DNA of 64,000 nucleotides from the NCBI GenBank assembly GCA_025362815.1, contig JANYFG010000066.1, forward strand, positions 1 to 64,000, given 5' to 3'. Within the stretch, counting starts at the first letter, position 1, and every line of letters starts with the position of its first letter. Position numbers and translations under genes: made by a program. The notes beneath the pieces were generated by a model that worked only from the letters and a program-made list of their open reading frames with translations, was not told where the DNA came from and did not search any database. This document shows, in pieces, positions 1 to 10,233 of this stretch. The stretch comes from Rhodospirillales bacterium (lineage in GTDB: Bacteria > Pseudomonadota > Alphaproteobacteria > Acetobacterales > Acetobacteraceae).

Positions 1-1
1 G

Positions 2-739
2 CTGCAGCCGACCGAGCCCGGGCAGTTCGTTGCGATGGCCGATCTCGAGCGGCGTCTGCAGTCCGTGAATGCCACGGTGCAGGCCAATCCGCCGCCCGTG
101 GAACCGCTGCAGGCGATCGCCGTCACCGCCGAGCCGGCCCGCCCCTTGGCTGCGGTGGCGCCGAGCGCGACCATCGCATCGGTTGCCACAGGCGCGGCGA
201 CGTCGGGCGCCGCTGAGAAGCCCGCCATGCCGGAGAAGATCGTGGCTGAACGCCCGGTGCCGCCGGTGCCAACGGTGCCGCCGGTTCAGATGGCGGCGGC
301 GAAACCCGTCCCCGCGGTCAAGCCGGCACAGCAAGCACAGAGTGCGCCGGCCCCTGTTCCCACCGGTGCTGCCCCTTCCCCGACGCCCCCTGCCTCGACG
401 CCACCCGGTATTGCCCAGCCCAATAACAATCGTCCCGCTCCTCCCCCGTCATCGGTGCTCGCCGCTGCCCAGCCGGTTTCGCGCGCGCCGCTGGTACGCC
501 CGGCCGCCGCTTCCGACATCCGGCCCGCCACCCGCCCGACACCGCTGTTCGAGCCGGCTTCTCAGACGACGCGGCCCGTCGTGCAGCCTGAAAGCCGCGC
601 CGCCCCAGCGAGTCCGGCGTCCCCGCCGCCCGCTTACGCCGCACCCGTCTTCGCGTCGTCATTGGGCATGGCGCGCACCCAGGCGCCGTTGCCCGCCAAC
701 GTGCTCACGCCCACCACCTACGTGCCGCAGCGTCGATGA
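2..739 (+). CDS. FtsL-like division protein, C-terminal part (5' end outside window)
   Basis: The frame is open from the first bases with no start codon that must be used, so this is the 3' part of a longer gene. The first visible residues (LQPTEPGQFVAMADLERRL) look like the periplasmic end of an FtsL-type protein. The following 200 or so residues are almost pure Pro/Ala/Val/Thr with no recognisable domain. The stop overlaps the ftsI start (ATGA, 736-739). The position immediately before ftsI is where ftsL sits in dcw clusters, where it forms a divisome subcomplex with FtsQ/FtsB. The identity rests mainly on that position because the transmembrane part is not in the window. The long Pro/Ala tail is unusual for FtsL. 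Confidence 0.65.
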   Translation: MQPTEPGQFVAMADLERRLQSVNATVQANPPPVEPLQAIAVTAEPARPLAAVAPSATIASVATGAATSGAAEKPAMPEKIVAERPVPPVPTVPPVQMAAAKPVPAVKPAQQAQSAPAPVPTGAAPSPTPPASTPPGIAQPNNNRPAPPPSSVLAAAQPVSRAPLVRPAAASDIRPATRPTPLFEPASQTTRPVVQPESRAAPASPASPPPAYAAPVFASSLGMARTQAPLPANVLTPTTYVPQRR

Positions 740-2808
740 GCCGGCGCGCGCCTCCCCCCCAAAATGATCCGGCAGAAGATCCCAACACGCCGGACAGCAA
801 CAGCGTGGCGCGGCGTTTCGGTGCCCCGCGCGAGGCGGGTGTCCCGCGCATCGAGAATGTGCGGATCACCGCGCCAGACCTCGCCCGGCGCGCCACGATG
901 GAGCGCACGCGCGGCCGCATCGTCATTGCCGCCGTGGGCTTCTCCGCGCTGTTCGCAGCCCTCGGCCTGAAGCTCGCGGTGGCCACCGTGATCCTGCCGA
1001 TGCAGACCAAGATCCAGGAGGCCAAACGCCCGGAGGCGCCGGTTTCAACAGGTGACAAGCAGCCGACCATCGCGCCGGCGGCTGCGCGCCCGATGGAGCT
1101 GGCGCGGGCCAAACGGGCCATGATCGTGGACCGCAACGGCGAGGCGTTGGCGCTGTCCTTGCCGAACGCCGCCCTCGTCGCAAATCCCCGCGCGCTGATC
1201 GACCCGCAAGACGCCGCCCACCGGCTGAAGGCCGTGCTGCCGCGCATCGATGAGGACGTGACGCTGGAGCGGCTGGCCGATCAGTCCAAGCAATTCGTGT
1301 ATCTGGCCCGTCAGCTCACCCCGCGCGAGCAGCTGGCCGTGAACGCGCTGGGCCTGCCAGGCGTCGATTTCGAGCGCACGGAGCGCAGGCGCTATCCGCT
1401 GGGGCGGGTGGCCGCGCAGTTGCTCGGCGGCGTGGATGTCGACAATCACGGCATCGCCGGGCTGGAGCGGCATTTCGATCAACAGCTTTCCAGCCAGTCC
1501 ACGCCGCTGCGGCTGTCGCTCGATGTGCGGGCGCAGGCTGTGGTGCGCGACGAACTGTCCAAGGCGATGGCGGAATTCGGCGCCATCGGGGCCTGCGGAA
1601 TCGTGATGGACGTGCGCACCGGCGAGATCATCGCCCTGGTGTCGCTGCCCGATTTCGACATCAACGAGCCGCGCAACGCCGTGCCGGACGAGCGGTTCAA
1701 CAGGGCCACGGCGGGGGTGTACGAGCCGGGCAGCACGTTCAAGCTGCAAACCGCCGCCATGGCGCTGGACAGCAACACCGTCCACATCTGGAACGGGTTC
1801 GATGCCACCAACCCCATCAAGATCGGGCGGTTCAGCATCAACGATTTCGAGGGCAAGCATCGCTGGCTCGCGGTGCCCGAGATCATCGCCTATTCCTCCA
1901 ATATCGGCGCGGCGCGCATGGCCGAGGCGGCGGGGCCCACCCTGCAGCGGGCCTGGATGGAAAAGCTCGGCATGATGACGCGCACCGGCGTGGAACTGCC
2001 GGAGCAGTCGGCCACCTTGTTCCCGCCCGTGGCGAACTGGAAAGAGGCGGCCACGCTGACCATCGGGTTCGGCCACGGCATCGCCGTCACACCTTTACAC
2101 GTGGTGGCCGGCACGGCGGCGGTGGCCAATGGCGGCGTGCTGATGAAACCCACCTTGCTGGCGCAGGACCCCGCCTCCCCCCCGGCTGGCGTGCGCGTGA
2201 TGCAGCAAAGCACGTCTGACACGATGCGCCGGCTGATGCGCCTTGTGGTCAGCGACGGGTTCGGCAAATCGGCCGAGGTGCCCGGATATTTCGTGGGCGG
2301 GAAAACCGGAACGGCCGAGAAGATCAGCCGCCACGGCTACAACAAGAAGGCCAACGTGGCGGCTTTCATGAGCGTGTTTCCGATGAACGCGCCGCGCTAT
2401 GCCGTCTATATGATGCTGGACGAGCCGAAGGCGAACGCCAGCACACATGGCTATGCCACCGCCGGCTGGGTGGCAGCCCCCGCCGCCGGACGGGTCATCG
2501 CGCGGATCGGGCCGATGCTGGGCGTGTTTCCCGAGATCGAAAATGCGGCTGCCGTGCAGGCCTCGCTGTTCATCCCGCTACAGCCGGGCCGCCCCGCCAA
2601 CGCGCCCGCGAACGCCAAGCAGAACCCACCCGCCGCGAAACCCGGCTCCCCCGTGGCGCAGATCCATCCGGCCGTGCCCAAAACGCCAGACCGGGCCGCC
2701 GCGCCGCCTGCCGGCATTCCGGCGGCGGCTGTCCCGGTCCAGGGCGTGGTGCCGGGATTGCGGCAGGACGTGAAACTGCGGACCCGCCCCGATGACGGGC
2801 CCCGATGA
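736..2808 (+). CDS. ftsI: Penicillin-binding protein FtsI (PBP3), septal transpeptidase
   Basis: Cross-links septal peptidoglycan in the periplasm as part of the divisome with FtsW. The 690-residue protein has a disordered N-terminus, one membrane segment at about 60-87, a PBP dimerisation domain and a transpeptidase domain. All three active-site motifs are visible: SxxK at S333 (EPGSTFK), SxN at S387 (YSSN) and KTG at K523 (GGKTGTAEK). The last 70 residues are Pro/Ala-rich and go beyond the usual end of the family. Starts with the ATG of an ATGA overlap with the upstream gene and ends in another ATGA with murE, so translation is probably coupled. Confidence 0.97.
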   Translation: MSRRAPPPQNDPAEDPNTPDSNSVARRFGAPREAGVPRIENVRITAPDLARRATMERTRGRIVIAAVGFSALFAALGLKLAVATVILPMQTKIQEAKRPEAPVSTGDKQPTIAPAAARPMELARAKRAMIVDRNGEALALSLPNAALVANPRALIDPQDAAHRLKAVLPRIDEDVTLERLADQSKQFVYLARQLTPREQLAVNALGLPGVDFERTERRRYPLGRVAAQLLGGVDVDNHGIAGLERHFDQQLSSQSTPLRLSLDVRAQAVVRDELSKAMAEFGAIGACGIVMDVRTGEIIALVSLPDFDINEPRNAVPDERFNRATAGVYEPGSTFKLQTAAMALDSNTVHIWNGFDATNPIKIGRFSINDFEGKHRWLAVPEIIAYSSNIGAARMAEAAGPTLQRAWMEKLGMMTRTGVELPEQSATLFPPVANWKEAATLTIGFGHGIAVTPLHVVAGTAAVANGGVLMKPTLLAQDPASPPAGVRVMQQSTSDTMRRLMRLVVSDGFGKSAEVPGYFVGGKTGTAEKISRHGYNKKANVAAFMSVFPMNAPRYAVYMMLDEPKANASTHGYATAGWVAAPAAGRVIARIGPMLGVFPEIENAAAVQASLFIPLQPGRPANAPANAKQNPPAAKPGSPVAQIHPAVPKTPDRAAAPPAGIPAAAVPVQGVVPGLRQDVKLRTRPDDGPR

Positions 2809-4235
2809 GAGGCAACGAGCTCATGCGCGCGGTCGCTCCGGCCGATCCGCGGCCTTGGCGGCCGATCGCGGATCTCGACATCTCCGGCGTGACAGCCGAC
2901 AGCCGCAAGGCCGCGCCCGGCATGCTGTTCGCAGCCCTTCCCGGCCGAAGCACGGACGGCGCGGCCTATATCGCCGATGCCGTGCGTCGCGGGGCGTCCG
3001 CGGTGCTGGCGCCCACCGGCACGCCGTGGCCGCCGGGCGTGCCGCCACGCCCCATGATCACCGATCCGGAGCCGCGTCGCTGCCTTGCCGAAATCGCGGC
3101 GCGGCTTGCGGGCGCGCAGCCCGCCCAGGTGGTGGCCATCACCGGCACCAACGGCAAGACGAGCACGGCCGAGTTCCTCCGCCAGATCTGGCAGCTCGCC
3201 GGTCGCCCGGCCGCGAGCCTTGGCACGCTGGGGCTGATCGCACCGGGTTTCGCGTCGGGTCCGGGGCTGACCACGCCCGATCCGGTGGCGTTGTCCCACA
3301 CGCTGGCGCAGCTGGCGCAGGCGAATATCCAGTCCGCCGCCATCGAGGCCTCGTCGCACGGGCTGGATCAATTCCGCCTCGACGGCGTGCGGCTGGCGGC
3401 GGGCGCGTTCACCAATCTCACGCGCGACCACCTGGACTATCACGGCGACATGGCGTCCTACCGCGCGGCGAAGCTGCGGCTGTTCGCCGATCTGCTGCCG
3501 GAAGGCGCACCCGCCTTTGCCAGCACGGCGCTGGACGCAGAAACGCTGGCGGCGCTACTCGATATCGCGGCCCGGCGCCGGCTGGATTTTCACGTGGTGG
3601 GGCCCAACGCCACGGTGCCGCGCGGCGATGGCCAGACCGTGTCGTTCGAGGGCGAGGAGCTGTTCCTGCCGCTGGTCGGGCGCTTTCAGGCCGATAACGC
3701 CCTCCTGGCCGCCCGGCTCGCCGAGGCGACCGGCGTGTCGCGCGCGCGCACCCTGCTGGGCCGCCTCACCGGCGTGCGCGGCCGGCTGGAGCTTGCGGCC
3801 ACACTTGCGAACGGGGCCGCCGCCTATGTCGATTTCGCCCACACGCCGGATGCGCTGGACAGGATGATCGCGGCGCTGCGGCCGCACACGGCGGCAAGGC
3901 TGGTGGTAGTGTTGGGCGCCGGCGGCGACCGCGATCCCGGCAAACGCGCCCCGATGGGCGTGGCCGCCAGCGCCGCGGACCGCGTGATCGTGACCGACGA
4001 CAATCCCCGCACCGAAAACCCCGCCGCCATCCGCGCCGCCGTTCTGCAAGGCTGCCCCGGCGCCGTGGAAATCGGCGATCGCGAAGCGGCCATTGCGGCC
4101 GCGATGTCCGATTTGGGGCCAGGCGACGTGCTGGTGGTTGCCGGCAAGGGCCACGAGCAGGGCCAGACCATCGGCACCGAAACCCTGCCGTTCGACGATG
4201 CGGTGGTGATCCGCCGCCTGGCGGGCCACGCATGA
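2805..4235 (+). CDS. murE: UDP-MurNAc-tripeptide synthetase MurE
   Basis: Cytoplasmic ATP-dependent ligase that adds the third residue to UDP-MurNAc-L-Ala-D-Glu. The 476-residue protein has the Mur ligase order of N-terminal substrate domain, central ATPase with P-loop GTNGKTSTAEF, and C-terminal domain. The motif DDNPRTENP near the C-terminus is the DNPR signature of enzymes that add meso-diaminopimelate, so the wall is predicted to be of DAP type. Starts in an ATGA overlap with ftsI; a second in-frame ATG lies six codons downstream (2823). Confidence 0.97.
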   Translation: MRGNELMRAVAPADPRPWRPIADLDISGVTADSRKAAPGMLFAALPGRSTDGAAYIADAVRRGASAVLAPTGTPWPPGVPPRPMITDPEPRRCLAEIAARLAGAQPAQVVAITGTNGKTSTAEFLRQIWQLAGRPAASLGTLGLIAPGFASGPGLTTPDPVALSHTLAQLAQANIQSAAIEASSHGLDQFRLDGVRLAAGAFTNLTRDHLDYHGDMASYRAAKLRLFADLLPEGAPAFASTALDAETLAALLDIAARRRLDFHVVGPNATVPRGDGQTVSFEGEELFLPLVGRFQADNALLAARLAEATGVSRARTLLGRLTGVRGRLELAATLANGAAAYVDFAHTPDALDRMIAALRPHTAARLVVVLGAGGDRDPGKRAPMGVAASAADRVIVTDDNPRTENPAAIRAAVLQGCPGAVEIGDREAAIAAAMSDLGPGDVLVVAGKGHEQGQTIGTETLPFDDAVVIRRLAGHA

Positions 4236-5632
4236 GCGGCCTGTGGTCCGGCCCCGATCTGCGCGCGGCCACCGGCGGCATGCTGCGTGCGCCGTTTGCC
4301 GCCAACGGCGTGTCGATCGACAGCCGCAGCGTGCGGGAAGGCCAGCTTTTCGTGGCGCTGGTGGGCGAGAGCGGCGACGGCCACGCCCATGTCGCCGGCG
4401 CCCTGGCGCGCGGGGCCGCCGGTGCCATGGTCCATGCCCTGCCCGACGATCTCGCCGATGACGCGCGGCTGCTGATGGTGCGCGACACATACACCGGCCT
4501 GCAGGATCTCGGCCGCTTCGGGCGAGCCAGGTTCGAAGGCCGCGTCGTCGCCGTCACCGGAAGTGTGGGCAAGACCACCACCAAGGACATGCTGCGCGGC
4601 ATTCTGTTCGCGCAGGCCAAGACATGGGCCGCGGAGGCGTCGCACAACAATCACTGGGGCGTGCCGCTCACCCTGGCCCGCCTGCCGCCGGCCCATCGGT
4701 ATGGCGTGATCGAGATCGGCATGAACCACGCGGGCGAGATCGCGCCGCTCGCCTGCATGGCCCGGCCGCATGTGGCCGTGGTCACCAATGTCGCGGCCGC
4801 CCATATCGGCCATCTCGGAAGCCTCGAGGCCATTGCCGACGAGAAGGCCAGCATCGCCCAGGGGCTGGAGCCGGGCGGCATTCTTCTGCTGCCGGGCGAT
4901 TCGCCCCAGTTCGAACGGATGGCCGCCGGCACGACGCACCGCATGCAGCGTTTCGGCACCGCGGCGGACGCCGATCACCGGCTGATCTCGGCCGTGCCCG
5001 ACGCCGATGGCACGGACATGGTGGTGTCCGTGGCAGGGCTCGAGATCGCGTTCCGGCTCGCTGCGCCCGGGCTGCACATGGCGATGAACGCCCTGGCCGC
5101 GCTCGCGGCGGCGGCGGCCCTGGGGGCGGACCCCATCCTGAGCGCGCAGGCGCTTGCAAGCTTTGCGCCCGGTGCGGGACGTGGCCTGCGCCGCCGCATC
5201 GAGGCGCGCGACGGGCCGGCCACGCTGCTCGACGAAAGCTACAACGCGTCCGGCGTTTCGGTTCGCGCGGCGTTGGCGTTGCTGGCGCTGGCGCCGGCCA
5301 CGCGCCGCATCGCCGTGCTGGGCGACATGCTCGAACTTGGCGATCGCGGGCCATCGGAACATACCGGCCTGGCCACGGCGGTGATGGCCAGCACAGACCT
5401 GGTGTTCACCTGCGGGCCCTTGATGAAGGGGCTGCACGATGCCATTCCCCCCGGCCAACGCGGTGCCCATGCGCCCGATTCGGCCAGCCTGGCGCCCATC
5501 GTCCGCGACATGCTGCGGTGCGGCGACGCCGTGCTGGTCAAGGGCAGCCTGGGCAGTCGCATGAAGACGATCGTGGATGCGATCGACCAACCAATCGACC
5601 ACCCCGTCGACCAGACTTTGGAAACGCGCTGA
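4232..5632 (+). CDS. murF: UDP-MurNAc-tripeptide:D-Ala-D-Ala ligase MurF
   Basis: Adds D-Ala-D-Ala to UDP-MurNAc-tripeptide and so completes the cytoplasmic pentapeptide precursor. The 466-residue protein has the Mur ligase P-loop ([14 protein letters not shown]), the conserved [10 protein letters not shown] and [10 protein letters not shown] blocks and a C-terminal domain containing LDESYNASG. Overlaps murE by ATGA and shares one base with the mraY start. Confidence 0.97.
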   Translation: MSGLWSGPDLRAATGGMLRAPFAANGVSIDSRSVREGQLFVALVGESGDGHAHVAGALARGAAGAMVHALPDDLADDARLLMVRDTYTGLQDLGRFGRARFEGRVVAVTGSVGKTTTKDMLRGILFAQAKTWAAEASHNNHWGVPLTLARLPPAHRYGVIEIGMNHAGEIAPLACMARPHVAVVTNVAAAHIGHLGSLEAIADEKASIAQGLEPGGILLLPGDSPQFERMAAGTTHRMQRFGTAADADHRLISAVPDADGTDMVVSVAGLEIAFRLAAPGLHMAMNALAALAAAAALGADPILSAQALASFAPGAGRGLRRRIEARDGPATLLDESYNASGVSVRAALALLALAPATRRIAVLGDMLELGDRGPSEHTGLATAVMASTDLVFTCGPLMKGLHDAIPPGQRGAHAPDSASLAPIVRDMLRCGDAVLVKGSLGSRMKTIVDAIDQPIDHPVDQTLETR

Positions 5633-6720
5633 TGCTCTACAATCTTGCGCGCCCGTTCGCCGATCAATACGTGCTGGCGAACCTGTTCCGCTACCTCACC
5701 TTCCGCTCCGGCGCCGCCTGCATGACGGCGCTCGTGCTCAGCCTGCTGCTGGGGCCGGCGCTGATCCGCTGGCTGAAATCGGTGCAGGGCGCCGGCCAGC
5801 CGATCCGCCCGGATGGGCCGGAAAGCCATCTGCTCACGAAGAAGGGCACGCCCACCATGGGCGGCGTGCTCATCCTGTCCACGCTCACGGTGTCGACCCT
5901 TCTTTGGGCGGATCTGCGCAACCCGTATGTGTGGGCGGTGCTGCTGCTCACCCTCGGCTACGGCGCCATCGGCTTCATGGACGACTACATCAAGCTGTCG
6001 AAAGCCTCGTTCCGGGGCCTGTCCGGGCGCGGCAAGCTGATCCTTCAGGTTGCGATGGGCATGGGCACCGCGATCTGGATCATGCAGATCACCCCCGGCG
6101 CCCTGGGGTCCGGCTTCGCGGTGCCGTTCTTCAAGGACGTGCTGATCCCGCTGGGGCTGGGCTTCCCGCTGGTGGCGGCGTTCGTGATGATCGGCGCGTC
6201 CAACTCGGTGAACCTCACCGATGGGCTCGACGGGCTGGCGATCGTGCCGACCATCATCGCGGCGGGCGTGTTCGCGCTGATCGCGTATCTCGTGGGCAAC
6301 CACAATTTCGCCGACTACCTGAAGATCCGCGAAGTGCCGGGCACCGGCGAGCTCAGCGTGTTCTGTTCGTCCATCATCGGCGCGGGGCTGGGATTCCTGT
6401 GGTTCAACGCGCCGCCCGCCCGCGTGTTCATGGGCGATACCGGAAGCCTGGCGCTGGGCGGCGCGCTGGGGGCCGTGGCGGTGGCGACCAAGCACGAGAT
6501 CGTGCTGGCCATCGTGGGCGGGCTGTTCGTGGTGGAAACGCTGTCCGTCGTCATCCAGGTGTTCTGGTACAAGCGCACCGGAAGGCGGGTATTTCTGATG
6601 GCCCCGCTTCACCATCATTTCGAGAAGAAGGGCTGGGCCGAACCCACCATCGTCATCCGTTTCTGGATCATCTCCATGATCCTCGCCCTGATCGGGCTGG
6701 CCACGTTGAAGATCAGATGA
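5632..6720 (+). CDS. mraY: Phospho-MurNAc-pentapeptide transferase MraY
   Basis: Integral inner-membrane enzyme that transfers phospho-MurNAc-pentapeptide to undecaprenyl phosphate, forming lipid I. The 362-residue protein has about ten hydrophobic segments and the family blocks [17 protein letters not shown] (Asp pair), [10 protein letters not shown] and [14 protein letters not shown] 5632 follows the murF stop in a TGATG arrangement, and the end overlaps murD by ATGA. Confidence 0.98.
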   Translation: MLYNLARPFADQYVLANLFRYLTFRSGAACMTALVLSLLLGPALIRWLKSVQGAGQPIRPDGPESHLLTKKGTPTMGGVLILSTLTVSTLLWADLRNPYVWAVLLLTLGYGAIGFMDDYIKLSKASFRGLSGRGKLILQVAMGMGTAIWIMQITPGALGSGFAVPFFKDVLIPLGLGFPLVAAFVMIGASNSVNLTDGLDGLAIVPTIIAAGVFALIAYLVGNHNFADYLKIREVPGTGELSVFCSSIIGAGLGFLWFNAPPARVFMGDTGSLALGGALGAVAVATKHEIVLAIVGGLFVVETLSVVIQVFWYKRTGRRVFLMAPLHHHFEKKGWAEPTIVIRFWIISMILALIGLATLKIR

Positions 6721-8009
6721 GTGCAAGCCCCTTCCCTGCCGATATCTTCGAAGGCCAGCGATTTGCCGTGGTGGGGCTCGGTCGCGCCGGGCTGCCCGCC
6801 GCGCGCGCGCTGCTGGCGATGGGCGCCGAGGTGACGGTGTGGGACGATAACGAAGCCGCGCGCAGGGCCGCCACAGGCCTGGTCGTGGCGAAACCCCATA
6901 TGGCGGGCTTGGCCGCGCTGGTGCTGTCGCCGGGCATCGCGCATCGCCTGCCCTCGCCCCACCCGATCGCCGCCGAGGCGATCGCCGCCGGCGTGCCGAT
7001 CCTGTCGGACGCGGACCTGTTCTTTCGGGCCGTGCGCGCGGCGGGCTCCCAGGCCCGCTTCGTGGGGATCACCGGCACCAACGGCAAATCGACCACCACC
7101 GCCTTGCTGGCGCATATCCTGGCCACGGCCGGAATTCCGCACGCGGCCGGCGGCAATCTGGGAACCGGGGCGATGGCGCTGCCGCTGCTCGCAGCCAACG
7201 GCGTGTATGTGCTGGAGATGTCGAGCTACATGTTGGAAAGACTCGCCGCCTTGCGGTTCAATGTCGCCTGCATGCTCAATCTCAGCGCCGACCACATCGA
7301 CCGCCACGGCGACATGGACGGCTATGCCGGCGCCAAACGGCAGATCTTCGCACGCCAGACCGCGGCCGACACCGCCGTGATCGGGGTGGACGACGCGCTG
7401 TCCCGCGCCATGGCCGACGCGTTTCCCCATGCCGTCCGCGTGTCCGAACACGACGTGCCGATCGCGGGCGCCCCCACGCTGCCCGGCGCCCACAACGCGC
7501 AGAACATCGCCGCCGCCACCGCCATGGCCCGCGCGCTGGGCGTGGATGATGCAACGATCATCACCGGGATCGAGACATATGCCGGCCTGCCGCATCGCCA
7601 GGAGCATGTGGGCCACGTGGCCGGCGTGGACTGGATCAACGACAGCAAGGCCACGAACGCCGACAGCACCGCGCGCGCCTTGGCCTGTTACGACCGCATC
7701 GTCTGGATCGCCGGCGGCACCGCCAAGGAAGGCGGCATCGAACCCTTGGCCGAATACTTCCCCCGCGTGGCACAGGCCTTCCTCATCGGGCGCGACGCAC
7801 CCGTGCTGGCGGCCACATTGGCCGCGCATGGCGTGGCGTATCGCGATGTCGGCACGCTGGCACAGGCCGTCTCGGCGTCGGCCGACTGGGTGCGCCAAAA
7901 CGAGGCGGCGGTCGTGCTGCTGTCGCCTGCGTGCGCCAGCTGGGATCAGTTCACCGGATACGACCAGCGCGGCGACCAGTTTCGCAGCCTTGTGAAAGGG
8001 CTTGCCTGA
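6717..8009 (+). CDS. murD: UDP-MurNAc-L-Ala:D-Glu ligase MurD
   Basis: Cytoplasmic ligase that adds D-glutamate to UDP-MurNAc-L-Ala. The 430-residue protein begins with a Rossmann-like N-terminal domain ([12 protein letters not shown]), then the ATPase domain with P-loop [15 protein letters not shown], and the C-terminal domain with [11 protein letters not shown] and AGGTAKEGG. The start is fixed by the ATGA overlap with mraY, because longer versions of the frame run through mraY. Confidence 0.97.
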   Translation: MSASPFPADIFEGQRFAVVGLGRAGLPAARALLAMGAEVTVWDDNEAARRAATGLVVAKPHMAGLAALVLSPGIAHRLPSPHPIAAEAIAAGVPILSDADLFFRAVRAAGSQARFVGITGTNGKSTTTALLAHILATAGIPHAAGGNLGTGAMALPLLAANGVYVLEMSSYMLERLAALRFNVACMLNLSADHIDRHGDMDGYAGAKRQIFARQTAADTAVIGVDDALSRAMADAFPHAVRVSEHDVPIAGAPTLPGAHNAQNIAAATAMARALGVDDATIITGIETYAGLPHRQEHVGHVAGVDWINDSKATNADSTARALACYDRIVWIAGGTAKEGGIEPLAEYFPRVAQAFLIGRDAPVLAATLAAHGVAYRDVGTLAQAVSASADWVRQNEAAVVLLSPACASWDQFTGYDQRGDQFRSLVKGLA

Positions 8010-9130
8010 TGCCTGTGCTCTCACGCGCCGATACCTCCATGATCGGACGCTGGTGGTGGTCCGTCGACCGCTGGACCCTGATGGCGATCGGGTGCCTCAT
8101 CGGCTTCGGCTACGTGATGATGCTGGCGGCATCGCCCGCCGTGGCGGAACGCATCGGCCAGGCGCGGGACAGCTTCATCTTCAAGCAGGTGTTCTTCCTC
8201 ATCATCGCCGGCTGCATCGTGGTGGCCGTGTCTTTGCTGTCGCCGCGCGGCGTGCGGCGGCTGTCGCTCGTGGGATGTCTGCTGGCCCTGGTTCTGACAG
8301 CGGCGACCCTTGTGATCGGGCCGAACATCAAGGGCGCCACGCGCTGGATCTCGTTGCCGGGGATGTCTATCCAGCCAAGCGAGTTTCTCAAACCGTGCTT
8401 TGCCGTGGTGACGGCCTGGCTGCTGGCGGAAGGCCGGCGCGGCACCGGCGTGCCGGGGCTGGCCATCGTGCTCGGCGTGTTCGCCGTGATCGCCGTGCTC
8501 CTGAAATCGCAGCCCGACATGGGCATGCTAGCCGTGTTGACGTTGGTGTTGCTGACACAGCTTTTCATCTCCGGCCTGAATATGATCTGGATCGCCATCG
8601 GCGCCGGCTGCATCGGCCTTGGCGGTGTGGCGGCGTTCGCGGCGCTGCCACATTTCCGCTACCGGCTCGCCAGCTTCCTCGACAGCAGCAAGGGCGATCA
8701 CTTCCAGATCGACCGTGCGCTGGAAGCCTTCGGCAGCGGCGGGCTGCTGGGCCGCGGCCCCGGCGAGGGATTCGTGAAAGACAAGTTGCCAGACGCCCAC
8801 GCCGACTTCGTGTTCGCCGTGATGGGCGAGGAGTTCGGCCTGTTGATCTGCCTGCTGGTGGTGGGCGTGTTCGCCTTCATCGTGCTGCGCGGCATGCTGC
8901 GCCTGCTGGGCGAGGGAGATCTGTTCGTCGTGCTGGCCGCCACCGGTCTTGCTGCAAGCTTCGGCCTGCAGGCTTTCGTCAACATGGCCTCCACCCTGCA
9001 CCTCATCCCCACCAAGGGCATGACGCTGCCGTTCGTCTCGTATGGTGGATCGTCCGTGATGGCGGTGGCGTTGGGCATGGGCATGCTGCTGGCCCTGACG
9101 CGACGCGGCGGGTCCGGGGAATTGCTGTGA
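8009..9130 (+). CDS. ftsW: Septal peptidoglycan glycosyltransferase FtsW
   Basis: SEDS-family polytopic membrane protein of 373 residues that polymerises lipid II at the septum together with FtsI. Multiple hydrophobic helices are visible, as are the SEDS blocks GATRWISLPGMSIQPSEF and, near the C-terminus, HLIPTKGMTLPFVSYGGSS. ATG 8009 forms TGATG with the murD stop. The end overlaps the GTG start of murG (GTGA, 9127-9130). Confidence 0.97.
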   Translation: MPVLSRADTSMIGRWWWSVDRWTLMAIGCLIGFGYVMMLAASPAVAERIGQARDSFIFKQVFFLIIAGCIVVAVSLLSPRGVRRLSLVGCLLALVLTAATLVIGPNIKGATRWISLPGMSIQPSEFLKPCFAVVTAWLLAEGRRGTGVPGLAIVLGVFAVIAVLLKSQPDMGMLAVLTLVLLTQLFISGLNMIWIAIGAGCIGLGGVAAFAALPHFRYRLASFLDSSKGDHFQIDRALEAFGSGGLLGRGPGEGFVKDKLPDAHADFVFAVMGEEFGLLICLLVVGVFAFIVLRGMLRLLGEGDLFVVLAATGLAASFGLQAFVNMASTLHLIPTKGMTLPFVSYGGSSVMAVALGMGMLLALTRRGGSGELL

Positions 9131-10233
9131 GCCAGCCCATCATGATCGCGGCCGGCGGCACCGGCGGGCATTTCTTCCCGGCCGAGGCCCTGGCGGCGGA
9201 GCTGCAAAGCCGTGGTCGCGTGGTGGCGTTGATGACCGACGCGCGGTCCGGCGGCGAGCGGTCCACCGTGTTTGCGGGATGCGAGCGTTTTGTCCTCAAG
9301 GGCGGCGGCATCGCCGGGCACGGCGTGGCGAAGATCGTGAAATCCTCGGCATCCTTGGCCGCCGGCACGCTTCAGGCGTTCTCCGTCATGCGCCGTCTCA
9401 AGCCGTGCGCCATCGTGGGGTTCGGTGGCTATCCCACCGTCGCGCCGGTGCTGGCGTCGCGCGGCATGCGTCGGCGGCCACGTGTGGTGCTGCACGAACA
9501 AAATGCCGTGCTGGGCCGTGCCAACCGGGCGCTATCGCGATTTTCCGACAGGCTGGCTCTGAGCTTCTCCGAGACCAGCCGTGTGCCGCCTGCCGCCCAT
9601 GCGGTGCTGACCGGCAACCCCGTCAGGCCAGCCATCGTGGCGCGCGCGGGCCGCAGCTACGATCCCGCGACCGGAAAATTCCATCTCCTCGTGCTCGGCG
9701 GCTCGCTGGGCGCCACCGTGTTCAGCCGTGTGGTGCCCGATGCGATCAGCGCACTGCCGGAGGCGCTGCTGGCCAGGCTGCACATCACGCAGCAATGCCG
9801 CGCGGACGACCTAGCAAAGGTGCGCGAGGCCTATGCCGCGCTGGGCGTTGTCGCTGATCTGGACAGCTTCTTTCCCCATGTGGCCGACCTGCTCTCCCAG
9901 GCGCATCTCGTGATCGCGCGCGCCGGGGCGTCCACCATCAGCGAACTCGCGGCGATCGGGCGGCCTTCGCTGCTGGTGCCACTGCCGGGCGCCATCGACG
10001 ATCACCAGCGCGCCAACGCCCAGGCGCTCGCGCAGGCGGGAGGGGCGTGGATGATGCACCAGTCGATCTTCACCCCGGCTGATCTCGCGGACTTCCTGAC
10101 GCCGTTGATGCAGACGCCGGCTACGTTGCAGCCCCTCGCCGTTCTGGCGGCGACATTCGGGCGGTTGGATGCCACAGCGCGTCTGGCCGATCTTGTCGAA
10201 CAGACCATCGACGATCGAAAGACCGCACCATGA
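9127..10233 (+). CDS. murG: UDP-GlcNAc:lipid I GlcNAc transferase MurG
   Basis: Peripheral inner-membrane glycosyltransferase that converts lipid I to lipid II. The 368-residue protein has the GT-B N-terminal glycine-rich loop [15 protein letters not shown] and the C-terminal donor-site block [22 protein letters not shown]. The start is GTG in a GTGA overlap with ftsW. No start further upstream is plausible because that sequence lies inside ftsW. Confidence 0.97.
   Translation: MSQPIMIAAGGTGGHFFPAEALAAELQSRGRVVALMTDARSGGERSTVFAGCERFVLKGGGIAGHGVAKIVKSSASLAAGTLQAFSVMRRLKPCAIVGFGGYPTVAPVLASRGMRRRPRVVLHEQNAVLGRANRALSRFSDRLALSFSETSRVPPAAHAVLTGNPVRPAIVARAGRSYDPATGKFHLLVLGGSLGATVFSRVVPDAISALPEALLARLHITQQCRADDLAKVREAYAALGVVADLDSFFPHVADLLSQAHLVIARAGASTISELAAIGRPSLLVPLPGAIDDHQRANAQALAQAGGAWMMHQSIFTPADLADFLTPLMQTPATLQPLAVLAATFGRLDATARLADLVEQTIDDRKTAP

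Noticed and set aside
3824-5602. 592-codon minus-strand open frame opposite murE/murF
   Set aside because: Shadow frame crossing two well-supported genes.
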